64,000 bases of DNA from Paraburkholderia franconis (lineage in GTDB: Bacteria; Pseudomonadota; Gammaproteobacteria; Burkholderiales; Burkholderiaceae), in NCBI RefSeq assembly GCF_009362735.1, contig NZ_WHNP01000042.1, forward strand, positions 1 to 64,000, given 5' to 3'. Shown one piece after another: positions 24,336-32,731 of the stretch (its first letter is position 1; each line of letters begins with the position of its first letter). Below the pieces are notes generated by a model. The model was given only the letters and a program-made list of their open reading frames with translations, was not told where the DNA came from and ran no database searches. Both the position numbers and the translations under genes were made by a program.

Positions 24336-27278
24336 TCAAGGCGCCGACTGGATCGACGGCATATTCTCGAGTGCTTTCAACGCAAGCTGGGCGATGTGCA
24401 GTGGCGTCTTCCCTGCCCCCTGCTCGATCTGCTCGCGACAGCTGAATCCATTCGTCACGATGAAGGCGTTGGATGGCACGTCGCGCACCAGCGGCAGCAG
24501 CCTGTCTTCCGCGATTTTCATCGACAGGTCGTAGTGGCCGGCGTCGAATCCGAATGAACCCGCCATCCCGCAGCATCCCGTATCGAGCAGCTTCCAGTTC
24601 ACGCCAAGCTTGTCCAGCAGCATCGTCTCGCCCTTCATCCCGAACAGCGACTTTTGATGGCAGTGACCGTGCACGACCACTTCAGCGTCGAGTTTCGGCC
24701 AGTCGAAGTCCGCGCGCGCGACGAAGTCCGAGAAGAGGAAGGTCTGCGCGGATAGTTTTCTCGCCATCACGTCATCGGGCAACTGCTTCAGCAGTTCGTC
24801 TTTGAAGACGGAGAGACAACCCGGCTCGAGCCCAACGACAGGCACGCCTGTGCGGACATCGTCGGCCAGTTCATCGACGGCGCTGCGTAGCAAGGCTTTC
24901 GCTTCGTCAAGAAGCCCGTAGTCGTAGAGCGGCCGCCCGCAGCAAAGCCGCTTGCGGGGCAGCACAACCTGATAACCGATCTGGCTCAGTACATCGAAGG
25001 CGGCCGTTGCGATTTCCGGCGAAAAATGATCGTTGAAGGTGTCAACCCACAGGATGACCTTCTTCGCGTGCTTCGGAACGGTTCTACCGTTCGCCATGCC
25101 ACGCCGGCTTGCCAGCGCTCTGAACGTCGTAGGCGCGAAAACGGGCAGATTGCGTTGCGGCGCGACGCCAGCGAACCACTTGCTGATACGAGCCAAGGGC
25201 GGAGTCGACACCAAAAAGTTGATAAGCCACGGAAAACGACTCGCGAATGGCGCCCATTGTCCGATCCTCCCCATGAACATCGCCTGCCTCGGCCGGCGAT
25301 GCTTCTCGTAGTAGTGTGAAAGAAACTCTGCCTTATACGACGCCATGTCCGTATGCGTCGGGCAATCCGACTTGCAGCCCTTGCAGGCAAGACAGGCGTC
25401 CAGTGCTTCCTTCACTTCATGGCTGTTCCAGCCATTCGTGATGACTTCGCCCTGAAGCATTTCCCAGAACAGATGAGCACGCCCACGCGTCGAGTACTTC
25501 TCTTCTCTCGTGGCCCGGAAGCTCGGGCACATCGTGCCGCCTTCGAGTGACCGGCATTTGCCCATCCCGATGCAGCGCTCGACTGCGCGTTGCATGCCGT
25601 CGCCTTCAGGGCTCGCGAACGTGAGTCGGGTAGTCAGCTTGACCGGCTTGTAGGACGGCCCCATGCGCAGATTTTCATCCGCACGATAGGCGTTCACGAC
25701 CTTGCCTGGATTCAACCGGTTCGCCGGGTCCCAGATGGCCTTGAAAGCTTCCATCGCCTGCATGATTTCGGGGCCGTACATGATGGGCAGAAACTCTGCC
25801 TTCGCCTGACCGTCACCGTGTTCGCCAGAGAGCGAACCGCCGAAATCGACCACCAGTTGCGCCGCCTCGCGCAGGAAGCCCCGCCACGTCAGCACCCCTT
25901 CAGCGGTACGGACGTCGAACGTGATACGGGCGTGAACACAGCCGTCGCCGAAGTGACCGTAGAGACACGTCTCGTAACCATAGCGGTCAACGAGTGCCTG
26001 AAATTGGCGCAGATAATCACCGAGACGCAGCGGATCGACAGCCGCATCTTCCCAGCCAACCATCGGGTCAGGCTTTGAACGATCGATTGATAGCGATACA
26101 GCAGAGGCGCCCGTCTCACGGATCGACCAGATCTTCTGCTGCTTCGCTTTATCTTCGACGACGAGGCCGGTGACACCAACGCCGCCCTCGCCCGCCGCAA
26201 ACCAGGCGTGCGCATCGTTGGCCTGCTGGATAGCATCGGCAATGGTGTCGGCGCCGAATTCCAGCACGACCCACGCATCGCCAGCGGGCAGCAGCGCAAT
26301 TTCCTCGGCCTTCAACCCGCGCGTCTGCAGTCCCCGGATGATGCCGCGATCCAGACCCTCGATCGCTATCGGCGCAAAGCGGTTGAAATGAGGAACCGCA
26401 TCCGCTGCCGTATAGATGTCGCAAAAGCCGAGGACAAGCAGCACGCGGCATGACGGGCTGTGGACGAGCCGGACCTTCGCCTGAAGCGTAACGGCACAGG
26501 TTCCTTCCGTTCCAACCAGCGCACGTGCGACGTTGAACCCGTTCTCCGGCAGCAGCTGATCCAGGTTGAAGCCCGATACGCGCCGCCTGATTTGCGGGAA
26601 CTCGTGCCGAATGCGGTCCGCATAACGATCGCGGAGATCGCGCAGCTTGCGGTAGATCTCGCCGCGACGACCGCCTTGCGCGATGATGTCTTCGAGTTCG
26701 GCGTCGGTGGTCGGCCCGACCCAGAAGCGGGCGCCATCGTACGTGACGATTTCGAGCGCTTCGACGTTTTCGACGGTCTTGCCCGCCATGACGCTATGCG
26801 CGCCGCACGAGTTGTTGGCAATCATGCCGCCAAGCGTGCAGCGGCTGTGCGTCGCCGGGTCCGGCGCAAACGTGAGACCGTGCTTTTCCGCAGCGTCGCG
26901 CAACGTATCGCACACGACGCCTGGCTCGACGATTGCCGTCCTGCTTTCCGGATCGACTGAAACGACCCGGTTCACATACTTGCTTGCGTCGGCCACCACC
27001 GCCACGTTCACGCACTGCCCGTTCTGCGACGTGCCACCGCCGCGGGTCAGAAACGGAACGTCCTTGCGACGGCACGCGCCCAGTGCTGCAACGAGATCAT
27101 TGACGTCGGCGGGCACGACGACGCCTAGCGGTATCTGCCGATAGTTCGACGCATCGGAAGCATAGAGGGCCTTCGAACTGGAATCGAAACGGACTTCACC
27201 TCGAATCGACCTCCGAAGCTCCGCTTCGACTTCCTGAAGCAGACTCTTGCTTGCCTGAAACGGTGTGGCGGCTTTCAC
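24336..27278 (-). CDS. ydiJ: FAD/Fe-S dehydrogenase, YdiJ-type D-2-hydroxyglutarate dehydrogenase
   Basis: 980-aa fusion. An N-terminal FAD-PCMH domain (FLTRGGGTSQNGQ, then TLGGMIANNSCGAHSV) is followed by the FAD-oxidase C-terminal domain (GHFGDGCVHARI, SGEHGDGQAKAEFLP). A ferredoxin-type segment has Cys clusters CIGMGKC...MCP and CLACKGCKSDCP, and two CCG heterodisulfide-reductase-like modules follow (LCCGRPLYD, DTGCCGMAGSFG). E. coli YdiJ with this architecture oxidises D-2-hydroxyglutarate to 2-oxoglutarate, exactly the product of the HglS-type enzyme encoded just upstream. Starts at GTG-27278, one base after the upstream stop (TAA-C-GTG), implying translational coupling. Electrons may leave through the ETF encoded nearby. 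Confidence 0.85.
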   Translation of the reverse strand: MKAATPFQASKSLLQEVEAELRRSIRGEVRFDSSSKALYASDASNYRQIPLGVVVPADVNDLVAALGACRRKDVPFLTRGGGTSQNGQCVNVAVVADASKYVNRVVSVDPESRTAIVEPGVVCDTLRDAAEKHGLTFAPDPATHSRCTLGGMIANNSCGAHSVMAGKTVENVEALEIVTYDGARFWVGPTTDAELEDIIAQGGRRGEIYRKLRDLRDRYADRIRHEFPQIRRRVSGFNLDQLLPENGFNVARALVGTEGTCAVTLQAKVRLVHSPSCRVLLVLGFCDIYTAADAVPHFNRFAPIAIEGLDRGIIRGLQTRGLKAEEIALLPAGDAWVVLEFGADTIADAIQQANDAHAWFAAGEGGVGVTGLVVEDKAKQQKIWSIRETGASAVSLSIDRSKPDPMVGWEDAAVDPLRLGDYLRQFQALVDRYGYETCLYGHFGDGCVHARITFDVRTAEGVLTWRGFLREAAQLVVDFGGSLSGEHGDGQAKAEFLPIMYGPEIMQAMEAFKAIWDPANRLNPGKVVNAYRADENLRMGPSYKPVKLTTRLTFASPEGDGMQRAVERCIGMGKCRSLEGGTMCPSFRATREEKYSTRGRAHLFWEMLQGEVITNGWNSHEVKEALDACLACKGCKSDCPTHTDMASYKAEFLSHYYEKHRRPRQAMFMGRIGQWAPFASRFPWLINFLVSTPPLARISKWFAGVAPQRNLPVFAPTTFRALASRRGMANGRTVPKHAKKVILWVDTFNDHFSPEIATAAFDVLSQIGYQVVLPRKRLCCGRPLYDYGLLDEAKALLRSAVDELADDVRTGVPVVGLEPGCLSVFKDELLKQLPDDVMARKLSAQTFLFSDFVARADFDWPKLDAEVVVHGHCHQKSLFGMKGETMLLDKLGVNWKLLDTGCCGMAGSFGFDAGHYDLSMKIAEDRLLPLVRDVPSNAFIVTNGFSCREQIEQGAGKTPLHIAQLALKALENMPSIQSAP

Positions 27279-27279
27279 G

Positions 27280-28308
27280 TTACTTCGCTGCGTTGGCGGT
27301 CATCTTGAAGATACCCGTCGCGTTGCCGGCGTCGAAGCGCAGGTCGGTCTGCCAGCGGCGCTCCTTTTGATCGAACGCGCGCTTGCGCGTAATGAATTCA
27401 TAGAACGAGCCCGGCACTTCCCGCGTCACGGTCCTGCCGTCGGCGGACCTGAACTCACGCCTGACCGTATCGGCACGGTACGCCGTCTGGAAAACGCGGC
27501 CCGAACGCGAACGCTCGACTTCGGGCTTCATGGGCCGGCCTTTCGCCTTCTCGGCATCCGACAATGCGAACACATCGTCCACGCGGTCCGTTGCATGGTT
27601 AAAAGCATTGCCTTCCGTCGAAATCCACGCCATCTCGGCGGACTCTAGCAGCAGCGTTGCATAGTCTGCTTCGCTGGGAATGTCGTGCTGACGGGCGAAT
27701 GCGCGAACGATGACGGGCAGCAATTCCTGAGCCGCCTCGAATGGCAGCGAGCCATCGCGTTCAAGATCCGACAGTTGCGAAATCGCGAGCGGCGTCAACG
27801 GGTCCTTCGACGATTTCACGACGTTGGTGACGGCCGTTTGAAATTCCTTCGAAAACCGCTCGGGGTGCAGTTCGCTGACGAAAAACTGCGCGATCTCGTC
27901 TGGCGCGTCTTCGTGCGCGTACGCGCGGCCCGTCATGCCGAGCTTGTCCAACGGGTAGCGACCGTTCAGCCTGAAACCCAGCGGACGCAGGATTCGGGTG
28001 AAAGCACCTTCGCCCGGAGGCAGCGCTCCGTTATGCGGCCAGCGGACAGTACGAAGCGCCCCATGGTCGAAGTACACCGAGCCACCGTTGGCGATGGCGT
28101 CACTCGTGTACGTGCGTCCGTTCGGCGAGCGCTGTAGCAGGTCCTCGAAAAGCGCCATGTTCATGGCTTGCGCCAGTTCGGCACGCGTGACGGTACCGTC
28201 CTCCCAGTCCTGCAGGATAGCCGGGACATTCAGCGTCGAAAACAGGAGTTTAGTCTTTTCGTTGCCGAGCAGCTTCGTCAACAGACGTTCTACGTTCGCA
28301 TTGCGCAT
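27280..28308 (-). CDS. hglS: DUF1338 2-oxoadipate dioxygenase/decarboxylase (HglS-like, short form)
   Basis: 342-aa VOC-superfamily enzyme of the DUF1338/YdcJ group. In P. putida HglS converts 2-oxoadipate and O2 to D-2-hydroxyglutarate and CO2 using Fe(II). Candidate metal ligands are His82 and His238 with Glu304, and Arg86 sits four residues after His82 (DHGALRTV). As I recall, HglS uses His70, Arg74, His226 and Glu294, so the His-Arg and His-His spacings (4 and 156) are identical. It is about 120 residues shorter than the HglS I remember, so the C-terminal substrate contacts differ. First gene of the unit, divergent from a LysR gene, with the ydiJ-type gene following at once. Confidence 0.82.
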   Translation of the reverse strand: MRNANVERLLTKLLGNEKTKLLFSTLNVPAILQDWEDGTVTRAELAQAMNMALFEDLLQRSPNGRTYTSDAIANGGSVYFDHGALRTVRWPHNGALPPGEGAFTRILRPLGFRLNGRYPLDKLGMTGRAYAHEDAPDEIAQFFVSELHPERFSKEFQTAVTNVVKSSKDPLTPLAISQLSDLERDGSLPFEAAQELLPVIVRAFARQHDIPSEADYATLLLESAEMAWISTEGNAFNHATDRVDDVFALSDAEKAKGRPMKPEVERSRSGRVFQTAYRADTVRREFRSADGRTVTREVPGSFYEFITRKRAFDQKERRWQTDLRFDAGNATGIFKMTANAAK

Positions 28309-28464
28309 CGCTTGTCTCTCAGAGCAGACCGCCGCAAAGGCGGAAATGGGTCATCCTTCTGCCTTCCAGTTGAAGGCGATCCCAACGTGATTCGCATTAT
28401 TGGAATCCTTGCGGACCTCGTAAAGCGATATAAAATTGTCACTTGATGAGTTTTTGGAACCAAG

Positions 28465-29376
28465 ATGCGCAAGTTCAAGATTCCGAACATGGGTGCGCTA
28501 ATGGCCTTTGAAGCCGCAGCGCGGCACGAGAGCTTCACGCATGCGGCCAAGGAGTTGTTTCTGACTGAGAGCGCAGTGTCGCGGCAGATAGCGACGCTCG
28601 AATCGAACCTCGGCGTGCGCCTCTTCGTTCGTGCGAAGCAGCGCGTGGTTCTTACCCGGGCCGGGCGGCTGTACGGCACGCAGGTGCGCCGGGCGCTGGA
28701 GAATCTGGACCGCGATACGCTTTCGATCATCGCGCATGGCAGCGGCGGCGGCTATCTCGAACTTGCCGTGCTTCCGACATTCGCCTCGCACTGGTTGATT
28801 CCCCGGCTGAGGTACTTCAACGATCACACGCCGGACGTACGGGTCAACATGGGTGTGCAGACCGGCATGTTCGACTTCGAGGAATCGCACTTCGAGGCGG
28901 CCATTCACTACGGCAAGCCCACCTGGCCCGGCACGTCCGCAGATTATCTGTTCGGGGAAGAAGTCGTACCGATCTGCGCGCCGTCGCTGCTATCCAGACC
29001 GATAAGAAAAGCGCACGAGTTGCTCAACTATCCGCTTCTTCACTCCACGACTCGCCCCGACGCATGGACGCGTTGGTTTTTCGATTTGGGCGTCGAGGAC
29101 AATTCGACGATGCAAGGTGTGCGCTATGAGTTGTACACGATGCTGATTGCCGCCGCAGCAGCGGGACTAGGAATCGCGCTGGTTCCGAAATTTTTTGTCG
29201 ATGGGCATCTGAAACAGCAGGGCCTTGTCATTCCGTTCGAAGTGGCCTCCGCGGTTGATTCAGCCTACTACCTCGTTTATCCGACCGAACTCAGCCATGG
29301 CAAGCCGCTCGAACTTTTCAGAGCGTGGCTCCTCGAAGAGGCCAGCGCGTACAACGCGATCCACAAGCCGGCGTGA
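28465..29376 (+). CDS. LysR-family regulator (GcvA-like)
   Basis: 303-aa transcription factor. Winged HTH at about 8-66 (MGALMAFEAAARHESFTHAA, ESAVSRQIATLE, LFVRAKQRVVLTRAG) and a LysR effector-binding domain from about 95 (AVLPTFASHWLIPRL). The GcvA-type signature is clear. Divergent from hglS with a 156-nt shared upstream region, so it is the likely activator of the lysine/2-oxoadipate genes, as GcdR-type LTTRs do for glutarate metabolism. The intergenic run TTGATGAGTTTTT before its start loosely resembles one end of the 45-bp element. Confidence 0.92.
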   Translation: MRKFKIPNMGALMAFEAAARHESFTHAAKELFLTESAVSRQIATLESNLGVRLFVRAKQRVVLTRAGRLYGTQVRRALENLDRDTLSIIAHGSGGGYLELAVLPTFASHWLIPRLRYFNDHTPDVRVNMGVQTGMFDFEESHFEAAIHYGKPTWPGTSADYLFGEEVVPICAPSLLSRPIRKAHELLNYPLLHSTTRPDAWTRWFFDLGVEDNSTMQGVRYELYTMLIAAAAAGLGIALVPKFFVDGHLKQQGLVIPFEVASAVDSAYYLVYPTELSHGKPLELFRAWLLEEASAYNAIHKPA

Positions 29377-29739
29377 CAAGCGCGACACCGCGAGCTGGAC
29401 ACCAGCGCACATGGTCGCGACGTCTACGCAACATCGAGGGGCGCGGTGATCGCCAATGCGCGCGCAAACGGTAACCCGTACCTGCCGATAATCGAAGAAC
29501 TGCAACAGCACGGGACCTCTTTGTTCGACCGGTCCGTAAATATCCTGGCCTCACACCGCGCTCCAGACCGGGAGCGGGTCTCATTAGTGAGCGCTTGGTC
29601 CACAGATCGACTTGCGCCATTGCAGTACAACCAGTTTTCACTTCCCCCGAACCGGCATGATGAACCTCGTTCGTCGCTCGAGCTGAGGTTCCCGACGGGC
29701 AGCGCGTTCTTCCTTGAATCACTACGGGTATATCCGATA
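29377..29739. other. Intergenic region, no recognised feature
   Basis: Between the convergent LysR and aldolase genes. A plus-strand open frame (29446-29898) overlaps the aldolase end and gives no recognisable protein. I see no hairpin with a T-run. Confidence 0.4.
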
Positions 29740-30522
29740 TCAAACCCGATAGTTCGCGCCATCACGCTCAAGCAGCCGCAGCAACGCCGTCCATTCGCGG
29801 TCAAGATGCACCGTACCGAGGTAGGCATAGTCATCGTGCTGCTTCGCGGCGTGCTCGCACACCTCGGGAGAAGGAATGACGACCTTCTGTCCCGCTGACA
29901 GTGTCGCCACCTGAATTTCGCAAGCCCTGTTCAGATAGAACATGCGTGTGAATGCCTCTGCAACCGAGCGGCCCGTAGTCAAAAGGCCATGATTGCGCAG
30001 GATCAGATAGTCTCTGCTGCCAATCGATGCGACTATGCGCTCGCGCTCATCGAGTTCCAGCGAAATGCCCTCGTACTCGTGATACGCCACGCGGTTATAG
30101 AACTGCATGCTGATCTGGTTCAACGGCAGGAGACCGCACTCCATCGCTGCGACGGCCATGCCGTACGTCGTATGCAGATGAACGACACACTCGACGTCGT
30201 GTCGCGCCTGATGCAGCGCGCTATGAATCGTGAAGCCCGCAGCATTGACTTCGAAGCGATCATCGCCGATCGGATTTCCGTTGACATCGATCTTCACCAA
30301 CGACGATGCCGTGATTTCGTCAAAGAACCAGCCATGGGGATTGATCAGGAACTGGTCGGTGATGCCGGGCACGCGGGCCGAGATGTGGGTGTAAATCAGA
30401 TCCGTGAGTTCGAACTTTGCTGCCAGCCGATAGGCTGCCGCGAGTTGCACACGTGTGTCCCACTCGGCTTGGGAAACGTTTCGAGGTTTTCGATTAGTAT
30501 GCGGATCGGTCGTGGAAATCAT
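29740..30522 (-). CDS. Class II aldolase/adducin-family protein
   Basis: 260-aa zinc-dependent aldolase-fold protein (fuculose-phosphate aldolase, decarboxylase or dehydratase-like members). Zinc ligands: the HLHT pair (VVHLHTTYG) and the His of LRNHGLLTTG. INPHGWFFDEITASSLVK is the family's substrate-proximal loop. The N-terminal YTHISARVPG segment matches uncharacterised adducin-like proteins common in amino-acid catabolic clusters. It starts 76 nt downstream of etfA copy 2 and is probably the last gene of an etfB-etfA-aldolase unit. Substrate unknown. Confidence 0.85.
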   Translation of the reverse strand: MISTTDPHTNRKPRNVSQAEWDTRVQLAAAYRLAAKFELTDLIYTHISARVPGITDQFLINPHGWFFDEITASSLVKIDVNGNPIGDDRFEVNAAGFTIHSALHQARHDVECVVHLHTTYGMAVAAMECGLLPLNQISMQFYNRVAYHEYEGISLELDERERIVASIGSRDYLILRNHGLLTTGRSVAEAFTRMFYLNRACEIQVATLSAGQKVVIPSPEVCEHAAKQHDDYAYLGTVHLDREWTALLRLLERDGANYRV

Positions 30523-30598
30523 GCTGGATGCTCTCCGGGTTCGATAGTCATAACGCGCAGCGATACCGCGCGCTCAGGTTTGTTGTTTCGGTTGCCGT

Positions 30599-31570
30599 TC
30601 AGATCCCGGCTACGAGGGCTGGCACTGCTTCAAACAAGTCGCTCACCAGACCGTAGTCCGCGATGCTGAAGATCGGCGCTTCTTCGTCCTTGTTGATCGC
30701 GACGATCACCTTCGAGTCGTTCATGCCCGCGAGGTGCTGGATCGCGCCCGAGATGCCCACCGCGATGTACAGTTGCGGCGCAACGATCTTGCCGGTCTGG
30801 CCGACCTGATAGTCGTTCGGCACGTAGCCCGCATCGACGGCTGCGCGGGATGCGCCCATCGCCGCGCCGAGCTTGTCGGCAAGCGGCTCGAGAATCTTCG
30901 TGTAGTTCTCGCCGCTGCCGAGACCCCGGCCACCCGACACGATGATGTTCGCCGACGTCAGTTCCGGACGGTCCAGCTTCGTCACTTCACGGCTCACGAA
31001 CTGCGAGATGCCTGCATCGGCTGCGGCGTCGATCTTCTCGACCGATGCGCTGCCGCCTTCTGCTGCCACCGGGTCGAAGCCGGTTGCGCGCACCGTGATG
31101 ACCTTGACCAGGTCTTGCGATTGAACTGTTGCAATCGCGTTGCCAGCGTAGATCGGGCGCTCGAACGTGTCCGCGCTATCGACCGCCGTGATGTCGCTGA
31201 TCTGCGCGACGTCGAGCTTCGCGGCGATGCGCGGCGCGATGTTCTTGCCGTAAGCGGTCGCGGGCGCAAGGATGTGCGAATAGTCCTTCGCCGGGTCTTG
31301 CACAAGCGTCAGCACCGTCGCTTCGACGTTTTCGGCGAGGCCCGCTTCGAGTTGAGGCGCATCGGCGAGCAGCACCTTCGCTACGCCTGCAATTTTCGAT
31401 GCGGCTTCAGCCGCTGCCTGTGCGTTGTGGCCCGCGACCAGCACGTGAATATCGCCACCGATCTTCTGCGCGGCAGCGACCGTGTTCAGCGTCGCGGCCT
31501 TGATCGACGCGTTGCCCCCCACGGGGACTCCCTTCGGTGCGTTGTGTTCAGCAATTACCAGAATCGTCAT
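30599..31570 (-). CDS. etfA: Electron transfer flavoprotein alpha subunit (copy 2)
   Basis: 323-aa EtfA/FixB starting at ATG-31570 (MTILVIAEHNAP). Same FAD motifs as copy 1 (VGQTGKIVAP, GISGAIQHLAGM, INKDEEAPIF), and long stretches are near-identical, e.g. the segment ASRAAVDAGYVPNDYQ. About 10 residues longer in the N-terminal region (PKGVPVGGNAS). Such a PVGG-containing form is common for the housekeeping beta-oxidation ETF of Burkholderiales, so this copy may be the general one and copy 1 the pathway-specific duplicate; that is inference. Confidence 0.95.
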   Translation of the reverse strand: MTILVIAEHNAPKGVPVGGNASIKAATLNTVAAAQKIGGDIHVLVAGHNAQAAAEAASKIAGVAKVLLADAPQLEAGLAENVEATVLTLVQDPAKDYSHILAPATAYGKNIAPRIAAKLDVAQISDITAVDSADTFERPIYAGNAIATVQSQDLVKVITVRATGFDPVAAEGGSASVEKIDAAADAGISQFVSREVTKLDRPELTSANIIVSGGRGLGSGENYTKILEPLADKLGAAMGASRAAVDAGYVPNDYQVGQTGKIVAPQLYIAVGISGAIQHLAGMNDSKVIVAINKDEEAPIFSIADYGLVSDLFEAVPALVAGI

Positions 31571-31606
31571 TTCATTCGTCTCCGCTTTCCGCAAAATTCG
31601 CGTCGA

Positions 31607-32356
31607 TCAAAGCACCTTGGCTTCCGTCTTGAGCTTCTCGACCAGCGTTTTCACGTCCGGCACCTTCACGCCAGCAGAGCGCTTCGGCGGCTCGCTGACT
31701 TTCAGCGTCTTCAGACGCGGCGTCACGTCGACGCCCAGCTCCTCGGGCTTCACGGTCTCGAGCGGCTTCTTCTTCGCCTTCATGATGTTGGGCAGCGTCA
31801 CGTAACGCGGCTCGTTGAGGCGCAGATCCGTCGTCACGACAGCGGGCAGCTTCAGCGACAGCGTTTCCGCACCACCATCGACTTCACGCGACACCGTCGC
31901 CTTGCCATCCGCAACCGTGACTTTCGATGCGAAAGTCGCCTGCGGCAGGTTCGCCAGCGCGGCCAGCATCTGGCCTGTCTGGTTCGAATCGTCGTCGATC
32001 GCCTGCTTGCCGAGAATCACCAGCTGCGGCTGTTCCTTGTCGACCAGCGCCTTCAGCAGCTTGGCCACGGCCAGCGGCTGCAGGTCTTCATTCGATTCGA
32101 TGAGGATCGCGCGATCAGCACCAATGGCCAGCGCCGTGCGCAGCGTTTCCTGGCACTGCACGACTCCGCATGAAACGGCAATGACCTCACTAGCGACACC
32201 CGCTTCCTTCAGGCGCACCGCCTCCTCGACGGCAATCTCGTCGAACGGATTCATCGACATCTTTACGTTCGCGATGTCGACGCCCGTCCCATCCGACTTC
32301 ACGCGGACCTTCACGTTGTAGTCGACCACCCGCTTCACTGGCACCAAAACCTTCAT
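31607..32356 (-). CDS. etfB: Electron transfer flavoprotein beta subunit (copy 2)
   Basis: 249 aa, start ATG-32356 (MKVLVPVKRVVDYNVKVRV). Shares the signature blocks of copy 1 (SMNPFDEIAVEEAVRLKEAG, LGKQAIDDDSNQTGQM, RYVTLPNIMKAKKKP). 36 nt upstream of etfA copy 2. Its 5' region (32357-32731) is a divergent promoter region shared with the hydantoinase operon and has a TTGACA-N17-TACAGT-like promoter on the minus strand at about 32607-32579. Confidence 0.95.
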   Translation of the reverse strand: MKVLVPVKRVVDYNVKVRVKSDGTGVDIANVKMSMNPFDEIAVEEAVRLKEAGVASEVIAVSCGVVQCQETLRTALAIGADRAILIESNEDLQPLAVAKLLKALVDKEQPQLVILGKQAIDDDSNQTGQMLAALANLPQATFASKVTVADGKATVSREVDGGAETLSLKLPAVVTTDLRLNEPRYVTLPNIMKAKKKPLETVKPEELGVDVTPRLKTLKVSEPPKRSAGVKVPDVKTLVEKLKTEAKVL

Positions 32357-32731
32357 CGTTGTTCCTCTGCCGTCGGGCCCTCAGTGTGCCCGAATTTATG
32401 AAAAATCCCGATTTTTCGCGTCCACTACCGTTCCGCCTCCTCACTCGCAGCGCCTCGGCCGCAGACCGAGCCAAACCACGAAAGCTCACGAAAACCCTTA
32501 TAAAACCGTGCTTTACAAAGAAACAGGAGCAATCAAAAATAGCCTGGATACGAAATTCATTTTGTTCGTGTTGACAGCACTGTAAGACGTCACTCATCAT
32601 ATGTCAACGAACAAAAAATCGTACTTCCGGTGTTTCATGAGGAAAGGACACGAAGCACTGCCGGAGCGTTCGTCGGCGGTATTTTTCGCTGGGACACCCC
32701 CGGCACATGTCATTGGTTAAACAGGAGAGTC
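32357..32731. promoter_or_regulatory. Divergent promoter region etfB / hyuA
   Basis: No gene. It contains a perfect palindrome GAAAAATC-CC-GATTTTTC (32400-32417) in the etfB leader and a larger inverted repeat at 32560-32618. The region is noticeably more AT-rich than the flanking genes, as expected for promoters. Confidence 0.55.
32560..32618. promoter_or_regulatory. Inverted repeat with outward TTGACA boxes
   Basis: Left arm TTTTGTTCGTGTTGACA (32560-32576) mirrors the right arm TGTCAACGAACAAAAAA (32602-32618), apart from two extra bases (GT) in the left arm. Each arm offers a consensus -35 hexamer, TTGACA, the right one on the minus strand toward etfB. The right arm plus TCATA in front of it recurs at 42500-42521, before a binding-protein gene. 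A plausible operator for the GntR/FadR protein encoded at 40337. Confidence 0.55.

Noticed and set aside
29446..29898. 150-aa plus-strand open frame after the LysR gene
   Set aside because: Overlaps the aldolase gene antisense and shows no recognisable motif.
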